Shown here piece after piece: positions 35,813 to 43,987 of a DNA stretch of 64,000 nucleotides (position 1 is its first letter; every line of letters begins with the position of its first letter). Below the pieces are notes generated by a model. The model did no database searches and was not told where the DNA came from. It saw nothing but the letters and a program-made list of their open reading frames with translations. Made by a program: the position numbers and the translations under genes. This DNA is from Prevotella sp. UBA2444 (GTDB lineage Bacteria > Bacteroidota > Bacteroidia > Bacteroidales > Bacteroidaceae), in the NCBI GenBank assembly GCA_002342665.1, contig DDQK01000035.1, positions 62,377 through 126,376 of the forward strand, in the 5' to 3' direction.

Positions 35813-36691
35813 ATGAGTTCTAATAGCAATAAGTCTGGTAGCCACAGGGGTATGCAGATGGTCACATTGTGTATCAGTACATCGATGGTGCTGGTACTGT
35901 TGGGGCTTGTCGTATTCTCTGTGCTGACATCCGTCAATCTGTCCTCGTGGGTGAAGGAGAATCTGACGGTGACCGTGATGCTTGGTGATGACGTCAGCGT
36001 GAACGATGCCAAGCGCCTGTGCCGTAATCTGTACCATAGGCCCTTCTCGAAGAATATCGACTACGTGAGCAAGGAGCAGGCCCTGAAGGAGCAGACTCAG
36101 GCGATGGGCTCCGACCCTTCGGAATTCCTTGGTGCCAATCCCTTTGTGGCCACGCTCGAACTGCAACTGAAGTCGGACTATGCCAACCGTGACTCGCTCC
36201 GATGGATTGTCAGTGAACTGAGGCGAAATCCGCAGGTGACAGATGTGGCCTATCAGGAGGATCTGATGGATAATGTGAACACCAATCTGAGTCGCATTAA
36301 TATCGTATTGCTGGTGCTGGCGTTGCTGCTGACCTTTGTGAGCTTCTCGCTGATCAACAATACGGTGCGCCTGAGTGTCTATTCGCGCCGTTTCCTGATT
36401 CATACGATGAAGTTGGTGGGTGCCTCGTGGGGGTTCATCCGCAGGCCCTTTATGCGACAGGGGCTGTTGGTGGGGGTTATCGCTGCGCTGCTGGCCATCG
36501 GTGTGCTGGGAGGCTGTGTGTATGCACTGTATACCTATGAGCCCAACATCCTGAACATCATCACCTGGCGCGAATTGGCCATCACGGCAGCTGCTGTGAT
36601 GCTCTTCGGCATTATCATCACGGCCATCTGTTCGTGGATATCGGTGAACAAGTTCCTCAAGATGACGGCAGGCGAACTATACAAAATATAG
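35813..36691 (+). CDS. ftsX: Cell-division protein FtsX
   Basis: 292 aa from the ATG at 35813, downstream of the promoter. Topology is four helices: one at ~20-45, an extracellular loop (~50-165, including the motif NPFVATLELQLK), then three C-terminal helices with VGASWGFIRRPFMRQGLLVG. With FtsE it activates septal peptidoglycan hydrolases. FtsE is not adjacent. It starts the ftsX-DUF3098-uppP-truB-queA-folK run. Confidence 0.93.
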   Translation: MSSNSNKSGSHRGMQMVTLCISTSMVLVLLGLVVFSVLTSVNLSSWVKENLTVTVMLGDDVSVNDAKRLCRNLYHRPFSKNIDYVSKEQALKEQTQAMGSDPSEFLGANPFVATLELQLKSDYANRDSLRWIVSELRRNPQVTDVAYQEDLMDNVNTNLSRINIVLLVLALLLTFVSFSLINNTVRLSVYSRRFLIHTMKLVGASWGFIRRPFMRQGLLVGVIAALLAIGVLGGCVYALYTYEPNILNIITWRELAITAAAVMLFGIIITAICSWISVNKFLKMTAGELYKI

Positions 36692-36703
36692 TGAATAGTG
36701 AAG
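36689..36703. repeat. GTGAATA repeat after the ftsX stop
   Basis: TAGTGAATAGTGAAG begins inside the ftsX stop codon and fills part of the spacer to the DUF3098 gene. Confidence 0.5.
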
Positions 36704-36715
36704 AATGAGAGATAT

Positions 36716-36940
36716 ATGGACAAGAGAAATTTTGCGTTTGACAAGATGAACTTCATCTTACTGGCAGTAGGGATGTTCATCGTGATAGTAGGGTTCCTGC
36801 TGATGACTGGTCCCGGTTCGACGGATACAGCCTTTGAGCCCGACATTTTCAGTGCGCGGCGTATCAAAGTGGCCCCGCTGGTATGCTTCTTCGGCTTTGT
36901 GTCGATGATATATGCCGTAGTGCGCAAACCTAAATCGTAA
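36716..36940 (+). CDS. DUF3098 small membrane protein
   Basis: 74 aa with two membrane helices ([20 protein letters not shown] and [18 protein letters not shown]). The ends KRNFAFDK and RKPKS match the Bacteroidota DUF3098 family. It is placed between ftsX and uppP, suggesting an envelope role, but function is unknown. The start is the ATG at 36716; a start 18 bp upstream lies in the repeat. Confidence 0.85.
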   Translation: MDKRNFAFDKMNFILLAVGMFIVIVGFLLMTGPGSTDTAFEPDIFSARRIKVAPLVCFFGFVSMIYAVVRKPKS

Positions 36941-36948
36941 CCAGACAA

Positions 36949-37749
36949 ATGGATTGGATAGAAGCATTGATATTGGGTATTGTTCAGGGACTGACTGAAT
37001 ATCTGCCCGTCAGTTCGAGCGGCCATCTGGCAATCGCCTCGAATTTCTTTGGAATTAATGGCGAAGACAGCCTGATGTTTACCGTTGCCGTTCACGTAGC
37101 TACTGTGCTCTCCACACTCGTGATGCTGTGGAAGGAGATAGACTGGATCCTGAAGGGACTCTTTAAGTTTGAGATGAATGCTGAGACGAAGTACGCGCTG
37201 AATATCCTCGTGTCGATGATACCTGTCGGCATTGTGGGATTGTTTTTCAAGGATAAGGTGGAAGAAGCCTTTGGCTCTGGCCTGCTCGTCGTCGGTGTGA
37301 TGCTGTTAGTGACGGCAGTGCTGCTGATCTTCTCCTACTATGCCCGTCCGCGCCAGAAGGAGCGTCTCTCTCTCAGGGATGCCTTCGTGATCGGTCTGGC
37401 GCAGGCCTGTGCCGTCATGCCCGGACTGTCGCGTTCGGGTTCAACCATCGCTACTGGCCTGATGTTGGGCAATAAGAAAGAGATGCTGGCACAGTTCTCC
37501 TTCCTGATGGTCATTCCTCCGATACTCGGTGAGGCACTGCTGGATATCCTCAAGGCCGTGAAAGGTGAGGATGTGATGGGCGGCGTCGGGATGTTACCCT
37601 TGTGTGTGGGATTCATGGCTGCCTTTATCTCCGGTTGCTTTGCCTGCAAGCTGATGATCAACATAGTGAAGAAAGGCAAGTTGGTCTACTTTGGCATCTA
37701 TTGTGCCATCGTGGGTCTGGCCATCATGATATACCAGCTGAGCCAATGA
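36949..37749 (+). CDS. uppP: Undecaprenyl-diphosphatase
   Basis: 266 aa, about eight helices. Motif 1 [17 protein letters not shown] and motif 2 [17 protein letters not shown] are the BacA/UppP active-site signatures. It recycles undecaprenyl pyrophosphate for wall synthesis and can give bacitracin tolerance. Its TGA overlaps the truB ATG (ATGA). Confidence 0.97.
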   Translation: MDWIEALILGIVQGLTEYLPVSSSGHLAIASNFFGINGEDSLMFTVAVHVATVLSTLVMLWKEIDWILKGLFKFEMNAETKYALNILVSMIPVGIVGLFFKDKVEEAFGSGLLVVGVMLLVTAVLLIFSYYARPRQKERLSLRDAFVIGLAQACAVMPGLSRSGSTIATGLMLGNKKEMLAQFSFLMVIPPILGEALLDILKAVKGEDVMGGVGMLPLCVGFMAAFISGCFACKLMINIVKKGKLVYFGIYCAIVGLAIMIYQLSQ

Positions 37750-38447
37750 ACATACAGGAAGGTGCCTATATCTACATCAACAAGCCATACCGGATGTCGA
37801 GTTTCGGGGCATTGGCCCATATCCGCTATCTGGTGTCGCGCAAGCTTCACGTCAAGCGGGTGAAGATGGGGCACGCTGGTACGCTCGACCCATTGGCAAC
37901 GGGCGTGCTGATCCTTTGCACGGGCAAGGCTACCAAACAGATAGAGGCTCTTCAGTTGCATACCAAAGAATATACGGCCACCCTTCAGTTGGGAGCTACG
38001 ACGGCCAGCTTCGATCGTGAGCATACGGTAGACTGCACCTATCCGACGCGCCATATCACACGGGAGCTGATAGAGCAGACGCTGCCTCAGTTCGTGGGTG
38101 ACGTGATGCAGGTGCCGCCAGTCTACTCCGCTTGTATGATAGCAGGCGACAGGGCTTACAAGATGGCCCGTAGAGGTGAGGAGGTGTCGCTTGCAGCAAA
38201 ACCGATACGAATCGACGAGATAGAGCTGACGGATTTCGATCCGGAACTGATGCAGATGAGTATCCGTGTGGTTTGTGGTAAGGGAACCTATATCCGTTCG
38301 CTGGCGCGTGACATTGGTAAAGCCCTCGGAAGCGGTGCTTTTCTGACTGCACTCTGTCGGACGAGGGTAGGGGATGTGCGCATTGAGGATTGTCTGACTT
38401 TCGATGAGTTCCCCCAGTGGTTAGACAGAGAAGTTAAAAATGAATAG
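37746..38447 (+). CDS. truB: tRNA pseudouridine-55 synthase
   Basis: 233 aa starting [14 protein letters not shown], overlapping the uppP stop by four bases. Catalytic Asp48 lies in [36 protein letters not shown] and [14 protein letters not shown] follow. It makes pseudouridine 55 in the tRNA T-loop. The C-terminal PUA-type extension of E. coli TruB is absent, giving the short form. Confidence 0.96.
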   Translation: MNIQEGAYIYINKPYRMSSFGALAHIRYLVSRKLHVKRVKMGHAGTLDPLATGVLILCTGKATKQIEALQLHTKEYTATLQLGATTASFDREHTVDCTYPTRHITRELIEQTLPQFVGDVMQVPPVYSACMIAGDRAYKMARRGEEVSLAAKPIRIDEIELTDFDPELMQMSIRVVCGKGTYIRSLARDIGKALGSGAFLTALCRTRVGDVRIEDCLTFDEFPQWLDREVKNE

Positions 38448-38466
38448 TAAAAAGAAAAATATATAA

Positions 38467-39585
38467 ATGAAGTTATCGCAGTTTAAGTTCAAACTCCCTG
38501 AGGAGCAGGTGGCATTGGAGCCCCCTTTACATCGTGACGAGTGTCGGTTGATGGTTATTCACCGTAAGAGTGAGCGCATAGAGATGACGCGCCACGACGA
38601 GAAGGGCGAGGAGTTGAAGGACGAAGACGGAAAGCCTGTCTATCTCGACTTCCGTAACATCCTCGACTACTTCGATGAGGACGACACGTTTATATTCAAT
38701 GACACACAGGTGTTTCCTGCCCGTCTTTATGGGACGAAGGAGAAGACCGACGCAAAGATCGAGGTGTTCCTGCTCCGCGAGCTCAATGAGGAACTCCGTC
38801 TGTGGGATGTGCTTGTAGAGCCAGCGCGCAAGATTCGTATCGGCAACAAGCTCTTCTTCGAAGATGACGGACCTATGGTGGCTGAGGTCATTGACAATAC
38901 CACCAGTCGCGGGCGTACGCTGAGATTCCTTTATGACTGCCCGCACGATGAGTTCAAACGAGAGCTCTTCGCACTCGGAGCAGCCCCTCTGCCTCGCTAT
39001 ATCATCGACAGACGAGAGACCCATGAAGACGATATGGCAAATTTCCAGACCATCTACGCCAAGAGTGAGGGTGCGGTGACTGCTCCCTCGACGGGGTTGC
39101 ACTTCAGTCGCGAACTGATGAAGCGCATGGAGATCAAGGGCATCAACTTTGCCTATATCACCTTGCATCTTGGACTGGGTAGTTTTGATAGTATTGAGGT
39201 TGAGGACTTGACAAAGCATAAGATGAATTCTGAGCAGATGATTATTCCGCGTGAAGCCTGCGATATCGTCAACAAGACTAAGTTGGAGGGCCATCGCGTC
39301 TGTGTCGTCGGTGTGAGTACAGCCCGTGCCACAGAGACGGCTGTAGGAACCGATGGACTGCTGAAGGAATACGACGGATGGACTAACAAGTTCATCTTCC
39401 CCCCTTATGAGTTTGGCCTGGCCAATGCTTTGGTGGGCAATTTCTACCATCCCGAGTCGACGATGATGATGACTGAGTGTTCTTTCGGAGGCTATGATCT
39501 GGTATACGATGCCTATCGGAAGGCAGTCAAGAACGGCTATAAGTTTGGCTGTTTTGGTGATGCCATGCTAATCCTCGACGATTGA
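38467..39585 (+). CDS. queA: S-adenosylmethionine:tRNA ribosyltransferase-isomerase
   Basis: 372 aa. MKLSQFKFKLPEEQVALEPP, FNDTQVFPARLYGTK, AAPLPRYI and APSTGLHFSRELM are QueA signatures. It transfers the ribosyl part of SAM to form epoxyqueuosine in tRNA. Residues ~35-65 include a charged insert (HDEKGEELKDEDGKPVYLDF) that I associate with Bacteroidota homologues. It overlaps folK at the stop. Confidence 0.96.
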   Translation: MKLSQFKFKLPEEQVALEPPLHRDECRLMVIHRKSERIEMTRHDEKGEELKDEDGKPVYLDFRNILDYFDEDDTFIFNDTQVFPARLYGTKEKTDAKIEVFLLRELNEELRLWDVLVEPARKIRIGNKLFFEDDGPMVAEVIDNTTSRGRTLRFLYDCPHDEFKRELFALGAAPLPRYIIDRRETHEDDMANFQTIYAKSEGAVTAPSTGLHFSRELMKRMEIKGINFAYITLHLGLGSFDSIEVEDLTKHKMNSEQMIIPREACDIVNKTKLEGHRVCVVGVSTARATETAVGTDGLLKEYDGWTNKFIFPPYEFGLANALVGNFYHPESTMMMTECSFGGYDLVYDAYRKAVKNGYKFGCFGDAMLILDD

Positions 39586-40016
39586 TGCATAAGGTGTATC
39601 TCGGATTGGGAAGTAACCTTGGCAATCGGGAGGAACTGATCAGACAGTCGGTAACTCTTATCGCAGAAAGAGCTGGCAAAGTGCTGAAACTCTCTTCGCT
39701 CATCGAGACCACTCCCTGGGGATTCGAGTCGGAGAACAGGTTCCTCAATGGTGTTGTTCTCATCGAGACAGAACTGACACCTCGCCAATTGCTTAATGCT
39801 ACGCAGCAGATAGAACGTGAACTGGGCAAGAGAAGAAAGCATGCTACCAAGCGAAAGTCGCAGTGTGTGAGGTATAGCGACCGCCCAATAGATATTGATA
39901 TCCTGCTCTACGATGATCTGACTATCGATGAGCCCGACTTAAAGATACCCCATCCGCTAATGCACGAACGTGACTTCGTGATGACACCGTTAAACGAACT
40001 AATTCATAATAACTAA
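39585..40016 (+). CDS. folK: 2-amino-4-hydroxy-6-hydroxymethyldihydropteridine pyrophosphokinase
   Basis: 143 aa from the ATG at 39585, which shares its A with the queA TGA; a TTG one codon earlier is unnecessary. GLGSNLGNREELI, the pterin site region TTPWGFESENRFLNG, and RPIDIDILLYDDLTI with HPLMHERDFVMTPL are present. It makes the pyrophosphorylated pterin for folate. FolE is encoded elsewhere in the window (16633-17220). Confidence 0.95.
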   Translation: MHKVYLGLGSNLGNREELIRQSVTLIAERAGKVLKLSSLIETTPWGFESENRFLNGVVLIETELTPRQLLNATQQIERELGKRRKHATKRKSQCVRYSDRPIDIDILLYDDLTIDEPDLKIPHPLMHERDFVMTPLNELIHNN

Positions 40017-40028
40017 TTGACCAAGACA

Positions 40029-41498
40029 ATGAGAAAATTACTAAGTGTTGTTGTTGCTCTGCTTGCCATCTCACTGAGTGCGAGCGCAGACAATCCGTAC
40101 AAGCAGTACACCCAGAACCTGCCGTTCCCAATGCCAGAAGTGAGTGCGCCCGTCATTCCGGAAAACAAGGTCTGCCTGAAGGACTTCGGTGCAGATCCTA
40201 CGGGCCAGGCTCTTTCGACAGAAGCCTTTTCCAAAGCTATCGATGCACTCACAAAGCAAGGCGGGGGACATCTCATCGTTCCTGCTGGCGTGTGGCTCAC
40301 CGGTCCTATTGTGCTGAAGAGCAATATAGACCTGCATTTGGAGGCTGGCGCCGTCATACAGTTTGCTGCTGACGAGACGCTCTACCCGTTGATTGATACT
40401 TCATTTGAGGGTCTTGATACCCGTCGCTGCCAGTCGCCTTTGAGTGCCAATGGTGCTACCAATATCTCTATCACAGGCGAGGGAGCTATCGATGGTAACG
40501 GAGCCTACTGGCGTCCTGTGAAGCGCTCGAAGGTGACCGATTCCCATTGGAAGCGATTGCTCGCCATCCCTGGAAGTAAAGAGCTCAAGAAGGGCTATTG
40601 GGTGCCCTCTGAGGGTTATGCCAAGGGTGAGCAGGGAGCCAATATGAATGTGCCCAATGCTACCACAGAGGAAGAGTGGAATGCTGTGAAGCGTTTCCTG
40701 CGTCCGGTGATGATCAGCATCGTCAAATGTAAGAATGTGCTACTTCAAGGTGTCATCTTCCAGAACTCTCCAGCATGGAACCTTCATCCGCTGATGTGTG
40801 AGAACGTCATCATCGACAATGTACTTGTACGCAATCCGGAGTTCGCCCAGAATGGTGATGCCCTCGACCTGGAGTCCTGCAAGAACTGTCTTATCGTCAA
40901 CTCCCGTTTCGATGCCGGCGACGATGGTATCTGCATCAAGAGTGGTAAGGATGCCGACGGACGTAAGCGTGGAATCCCATGCGAGAATGTGGTGGTTGAC
41001 GGTTGTACGGTATTTGCCGGACATGGTGGCTTCGTTGTTGGCTCGGAGATGAGCGGTGGCGTGAAGAACTTTATGGTGAAGAACTGCCAGTTCCTCGGTA
41101 CCGATGTCGGCTTGCGCTTTAAGTCGACTCGTGGACGAGGCGGTATTGTTGAGAATATATTTATCGATGGTATATCGATGATGAACATAGTCAATGATGC
41201 CATCACTTTCAATATGTACTATGGTGGTGTCTCTGTGGCTGAGGCTAGGGCAGCAGGAAAGACGCCAGACAACACTACAAAGATGAAGGTCGACGAGACA
41301 ACCCCCATCTTCCGTAATATCAATATCCAGAATGTGGTGTGCAATGGTGCAGGACGTGCGATGGAGTTCAACGGTCTGCCGGAGATGCCTATGGATGGCA
41401 TAAATCTGAAGAATATCACTATCCGTGCCCATGAGGATGCTACTTTCACTAACTGCACGAATATCAAGCAGGAGAACGTGAAAGTCGTTGTCGAGTAG
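40029..41498 (+). CDS. Glycoside hydrolase family 28 (polygalacturonase-like)
   Basis: 489 aa with signal peptide MRKLLSVVVALLAISLSASA; start at 40029, 12 bp after the folK stop. The beta-helix enzyme shows DFGADPTG near the N-terminus, catalytic acids Asp277 (NGDALDLES) and Asp298-Asp299 (DAGDDGICIKSGKD), His332 (GHGGFVVGSEMSGGV) and RFKSTRGRGG. It should hydrolyse galacturonic acid linkages in pectin or rhamnogalacturonan in the periplasm. No PUL partner (SusC/D) is nearby, so it is an isolated carbohydrate enzyme after housekeeping genes. Confidence 0.93.
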   Translation: MRKLLSVVVALLAISLSASADNPYKQYTQNLPFPMPEVSAPVIPENKVCLKDFGADPTGQALSTEAFSKAIDALTKQGGGHLIVPAGVWLTGPIVLKSNIDLHLEAGAVIQFAADETLYPLIDTSFEGLDTRRCQSPLSANGATNISITGEGAIDGNGAYWRPVKRSKVTDSHWKRLLAIPGSKELKKGYWVPSEGYAKGEQGANMNVPNATTEEEWNAVKRFLRPVMISIVKCKNVLLQGVIFQNSPAWNLHPLMCENVIIDNVLVRNPEFAQNGDALDLESCKNCLIVNSRFDAGDDGICIKSGKDADGRKRGIPCENVVVDGCTVFAGHGGFVVGSEMSGGVKNFMVKNCQFLGTDVGLRFKSTRGRGGIVENIFIDGISMMNIVNDAITFNMYYGGVSVAEARAAGKTPDNTTKMKVDETTPIFRNINIQNVVCNGAGRAMEFNGLPEMPMDGINLKNITIRAHEDATFTNCTNIKQENVKVVVE

Positions 41499-41546
41499 AA
41501 TCCTGTTTGACTTAACGGAAATAGGCTAGGCCCTGTGCAGCATTAT

Positions 41547-42941
41547 TCATCCGAATAGTGCGCGCAGGGCTTCCTCAACTTTACGTACTGGGTGGAGTGT
41601 GATGTGGTACTTCTTGGGGTCGAAGCCCGACATGTTATACTTGGGGATGATGATATCGGTAAAGCCTAACTTCTCGGCTTCAGCGACTCGTTGTTCAATA
41701 CGGTTCACCGGGCGCACTTCGCCAGAGAGTCCCACCTCTCCAGCCATACACCAGCCCGACTCAATCGGCGTGTCGACGTTCGAGGATAGGACGGCAGCAA
41801 TGACTGAGAGATCAATGGCCAGGTCGGTTACTCGCAGGCCTCCGGCGATATTGATGAAGACGTCCTTCTGCATCAGTTTAAAACCCACTCGCTTTTCAAG
41901 AACGGCCAATAGCATATTCAATCGGCGCTGGTCGAACCCAGTGGCTGAGCGCTGAGGTGTGCCATAGGCCGCAGAAGAGACAAGGGCCTGCGTCTCCACG
42001 AGGAAGGGACGAACGCCTTCGATGGCAGAGGAGATGGCAATGCCAGAGAGTCCCTCATGATCCTGCGTGAGCAGAAGCTCTGAAGGATTGCTGACCTGCC
42101 GTAAGCCATTTTGCTGCATCTCGTAGATACCCAGTTCTGATGTGGAGCCAAAGCGATTCTTTATCGACCGGAGTATGCGGTACATGTAGTGCTGGTCTCC
42201 TTCGAATTGTATCACGGTGTCTACGATGTGTTCCAGTATCTTCGGGCCTGCAAGAGTACCTTCTTTCGTGATATGTCCGATCAATATCACTGGTACACCA
42301 CTTGATTTGGCAAAGCGGAGTAGGGCAGAGGCGCATTCGCGAACCTGGGCGATAGAACCGGCTGATGATTCCACATCCTCTGTCATGATGGTTTGGATGG
42401 AGTCGATAATCACAAGCTCGGGTTCTTCGGCCTTGATATGATCGAAGATGGTTTCGAGGGAATTTTCACAGAGGATCAGGAAATTGTCGTTGTTTTCACC
42501 CAGGCGTTCTGCACGCATCTTCAGTTGGTGGGCACTCTCTTCACCGCTGACGTAGAGAATGCGCTTCTCAGGGAGGCGGAGCATTGTCTGCAGGGAGAGG
42601 GTTGACTTGCCTATACCCGGTTCTCCACCTAAGAGGACGATGCTTCCTGGCACAAGGCCTCCGCCTAAAACGCGGTTCAGTTCTTCATCGTGCATATCGA
42701 TACGAGGGTCATCATGACTGGATATATCCTTCAGACGGAGTACGCGGCCTGCTGAGGCAGCATGCTGTTGGGCAGAATGATTGTTCAGTCCTCCCCTTAC
42801 TCCTCCAGACTTCAGGGCAGAAGGAGCCACCTTGATCTCCTTGAAGGTATTCCATTGCCCGCAGGCAGGGCACTTCCCTATCCACTTCGGCGACTCCTGG
42901 CCGCAGTTGGAGCATACGTATGCTATCTTGTCTTTTGCCAT
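41547..42941 (-). CDS. radA: DNA repair protein RadA
   Basis: 464 aa from the ATG at 42941, directly after the promoter. It has a four-Cys zinc motif (CSNCGQESPKWIGKCPACGQ), Walker A GGEPGIGKSTL, the RadA-specific KNRFGSTSE motif, and a C-terminal Lon-like domain. It drives branch migration in recombination. A linker SGGVRGGLNNHSAQQHAASA after the zinc finger is low-complexity and partly encoded by GC-rich repeat-like DNA (about 42786-42823). Confidence 0.96.
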   Translation of the reverse strand: MAKDKIAYVCSNCGQESPKWIGKCPACGQWNTFKEIKVAPSALKSGGVRGGLNNHSAQQHAASAGRVLRLKDISSHDDPRIDMHDEELNRVLGGGLVPGSIVLLGGEPGIGKSTLSLQTMLRLPEKRILYVSGEESAHQLKMRAERLGENNDNFLILCENSLETIFDHIKAEEPELVIIDSIQTIMTEDVESSAGSIAQVRECASALLRFAKSSGVPVILIGHITKEGTLAGPKILEHIVDTVIQFEGDQHYMYRILRSIKNRFGSTSELGIYEMQQNGLRQVSNPSELLLTQDHEGLSGIAISSAIEGVRPFLVETQALVSSAAYGTPQRSATGFDQRRLNMLLAVLEKRVGFKLMQKDVFINIAGGLRVTDLAIDLSVIAAVLSSNVDTPIESGWCMAGEVGLSGEVRPVNRIEQRVAEAEKLGFTDIIIPKYNMSGFDPKKYHITLHPVRKVEEALRALFG

Positions 42942-42949
42942 AACAAATG

Positions 42950-42957
42950 CAAAGGTA
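42950..42957 (-). promoter_or_regulatory. -7 box of radA
   Basis: Minus-strand TACCTTTG at 42957-42950. The ATG follows after 8 bases, so the leader is nearly absent. Confidence 0.5.
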
Positions 42958-43011
42958 ACATTTTTTAGGCGCGGATGATACGGATTAGCACAGATTTTTT
43001 GATTATTTTGT

Positions 43012-43041
43012 ATAAAATCCGTAAAATCCGTAAAATCCATA
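43012..43041. repeat. 9-bp AAAATCCGT repeat between radA and the lipoprotein gene
   Basis: AAAATCCGT, AAAATCCGT and AAAATCCAT lie just upstream of the plus-strand -7 box. Confidence 0.6.
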
Positions 43042-43053
43042 GGCTTTTTTTTG

Positions 43054-43061
43054 TACCTTTG
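43054..43061 (+). promoter_or_regulatory. -7 box of the substrate-binding lipoprotein gene
   Basis: TACCTTTG with the ATG at 43070, only 8 bases after the box; nearly leaderless. Confidence 0.5.
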
Positions 43062-43069
43062 CACCGATT

Positions 43070-43981
43070 ATGAGGAAAATACTGATAGCTTTCGTTGCCG
43101 CACTGGTGTTGTTTAGCTGCGGACAATCATACGAAGAGACCAAACGTATCACCAGAGCACAGCGCCTGAAGATGATGCGTGAGGACTCTGCAGCCCTTAA
43201 GGTGGCAGTACTGCCTACTCTCGACTGCCTCCCCGTCTTTCTGGCCAAGGATCATCAGATGTTCGATACCGTGGTGGATATCCGGCTGAAACAGTTTACT
43301 GCACAGATGGACATCGATACGGCCCTGATGAATAAGCGTGTCGAGATAGGGGTGACCGACTTGGTCAGAGCTGAGAGGATGATGAAACTCGGCGATTCAC
43401 TGCGCTATCTGACTGCTACCAATGCTTACTGGCAGTTGGTGACTAATCGCGGTGCACGTATCACCGATCTGAAGCATTTGGATGATAAGATGCTGGCGAT
43501 GACGCGCTATTCTGCAACAGACCTGCTTGGCGATTTGGCTGTAGATTCGGCGAAACTGAAGTCCGAAAGGGTATTTCGCATCCAAGTCAACGATGTGCAT
43601 ATTCGTCTGAAGATGCTGGAAAACAACGAGATGGATGCACTGTTGCTGACAGAACCTCAGGCTACGGCTGCACGACTTCTGAAGCATAAGGTGATACTCG
43701 ATTCTCGGAAATTGGATGTCCACTTGGGCGCTTTTGTTGCTCAGGGCAAAGGGATGGACGATGCCAAGCGTCAGCAGCAACTAAAGGTCTTCATCGATGG
43801 CTATAATCAGGCTTGCGATTCGTTGAACAAGTACGGCTTGGGTTCATATCGTGCTCTGATTCGGAAGTATTGCCAAGCCAAGGATGCAACAGTGGCAGCT
43901 CTGCCGAAGGATCTGAAGTTTACTCGTATGACACCACCGCGAGAGAAAGATATCGAACGGGCACGGAAATGGTTAAAATAG
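43070..43981 (+). CDS. Orphan substrate-binding lipoprotein (NMT1/SsuA-like fold)
   Basis: 303 aa. Lipoprotein signal MRKILIAFVAALVLFSC, Cys17. The pattern LKVAVLPTLDCLPVFLAKDH, later KRVEIGVTDLVRAERMMKL and MDALLLTEPQATAARLL resembles the periplasmic proteins of sulfonate/thiamine-precursor type ABC importers. No permease or ATPase gene is nearby, so it may serve another role. It is followed after 6 bp by a TPR protein gene. Confidence 0.75.
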   Translation: MRKILIAFVAALVLFSCGQSYEETKRITRAQRLKMMREDSAALKVAVLPTLDCLPVFLAKDHQMFDTVVDIRLKQFTAQMDIDTALMNKRVEIGVTDLVRAERMMKLGDSLRYLTATNAYWQLVTNRGARITDLKHLDDKMLAMTRYSATDLLGDLAVDSAKLKSERVFRIQVNDVHIRLKMLENNEMDALLLTEPQATAARLLKHKVILDSRKLDVHLGAFVAQGKGMDDAKRQQQLKVFIDGYNQACDSLNKYGLGSYRALIRKYCQAKDATVAALPKDLKFTRMTPPREKDIERARKWLK

Positions 43982-43987
43982 TATTAG

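Noticed and set aside
37602-37745. N-terminal extension of truB into uppP
   Set aside because: The ATG at 37746 overlaps the uppP stop in the common ATGA arrangement and opens the conserved TruB N-terminus; the upstream codons are uppP read out of frame.
41530-41570. Hairpin GCCCTGTGC/GCGCAGGGC as terminator of the GH28 gene
   Set aside because: It lies partly in the radA coding end and no T-run follows on either strand, so evidence is too weak.
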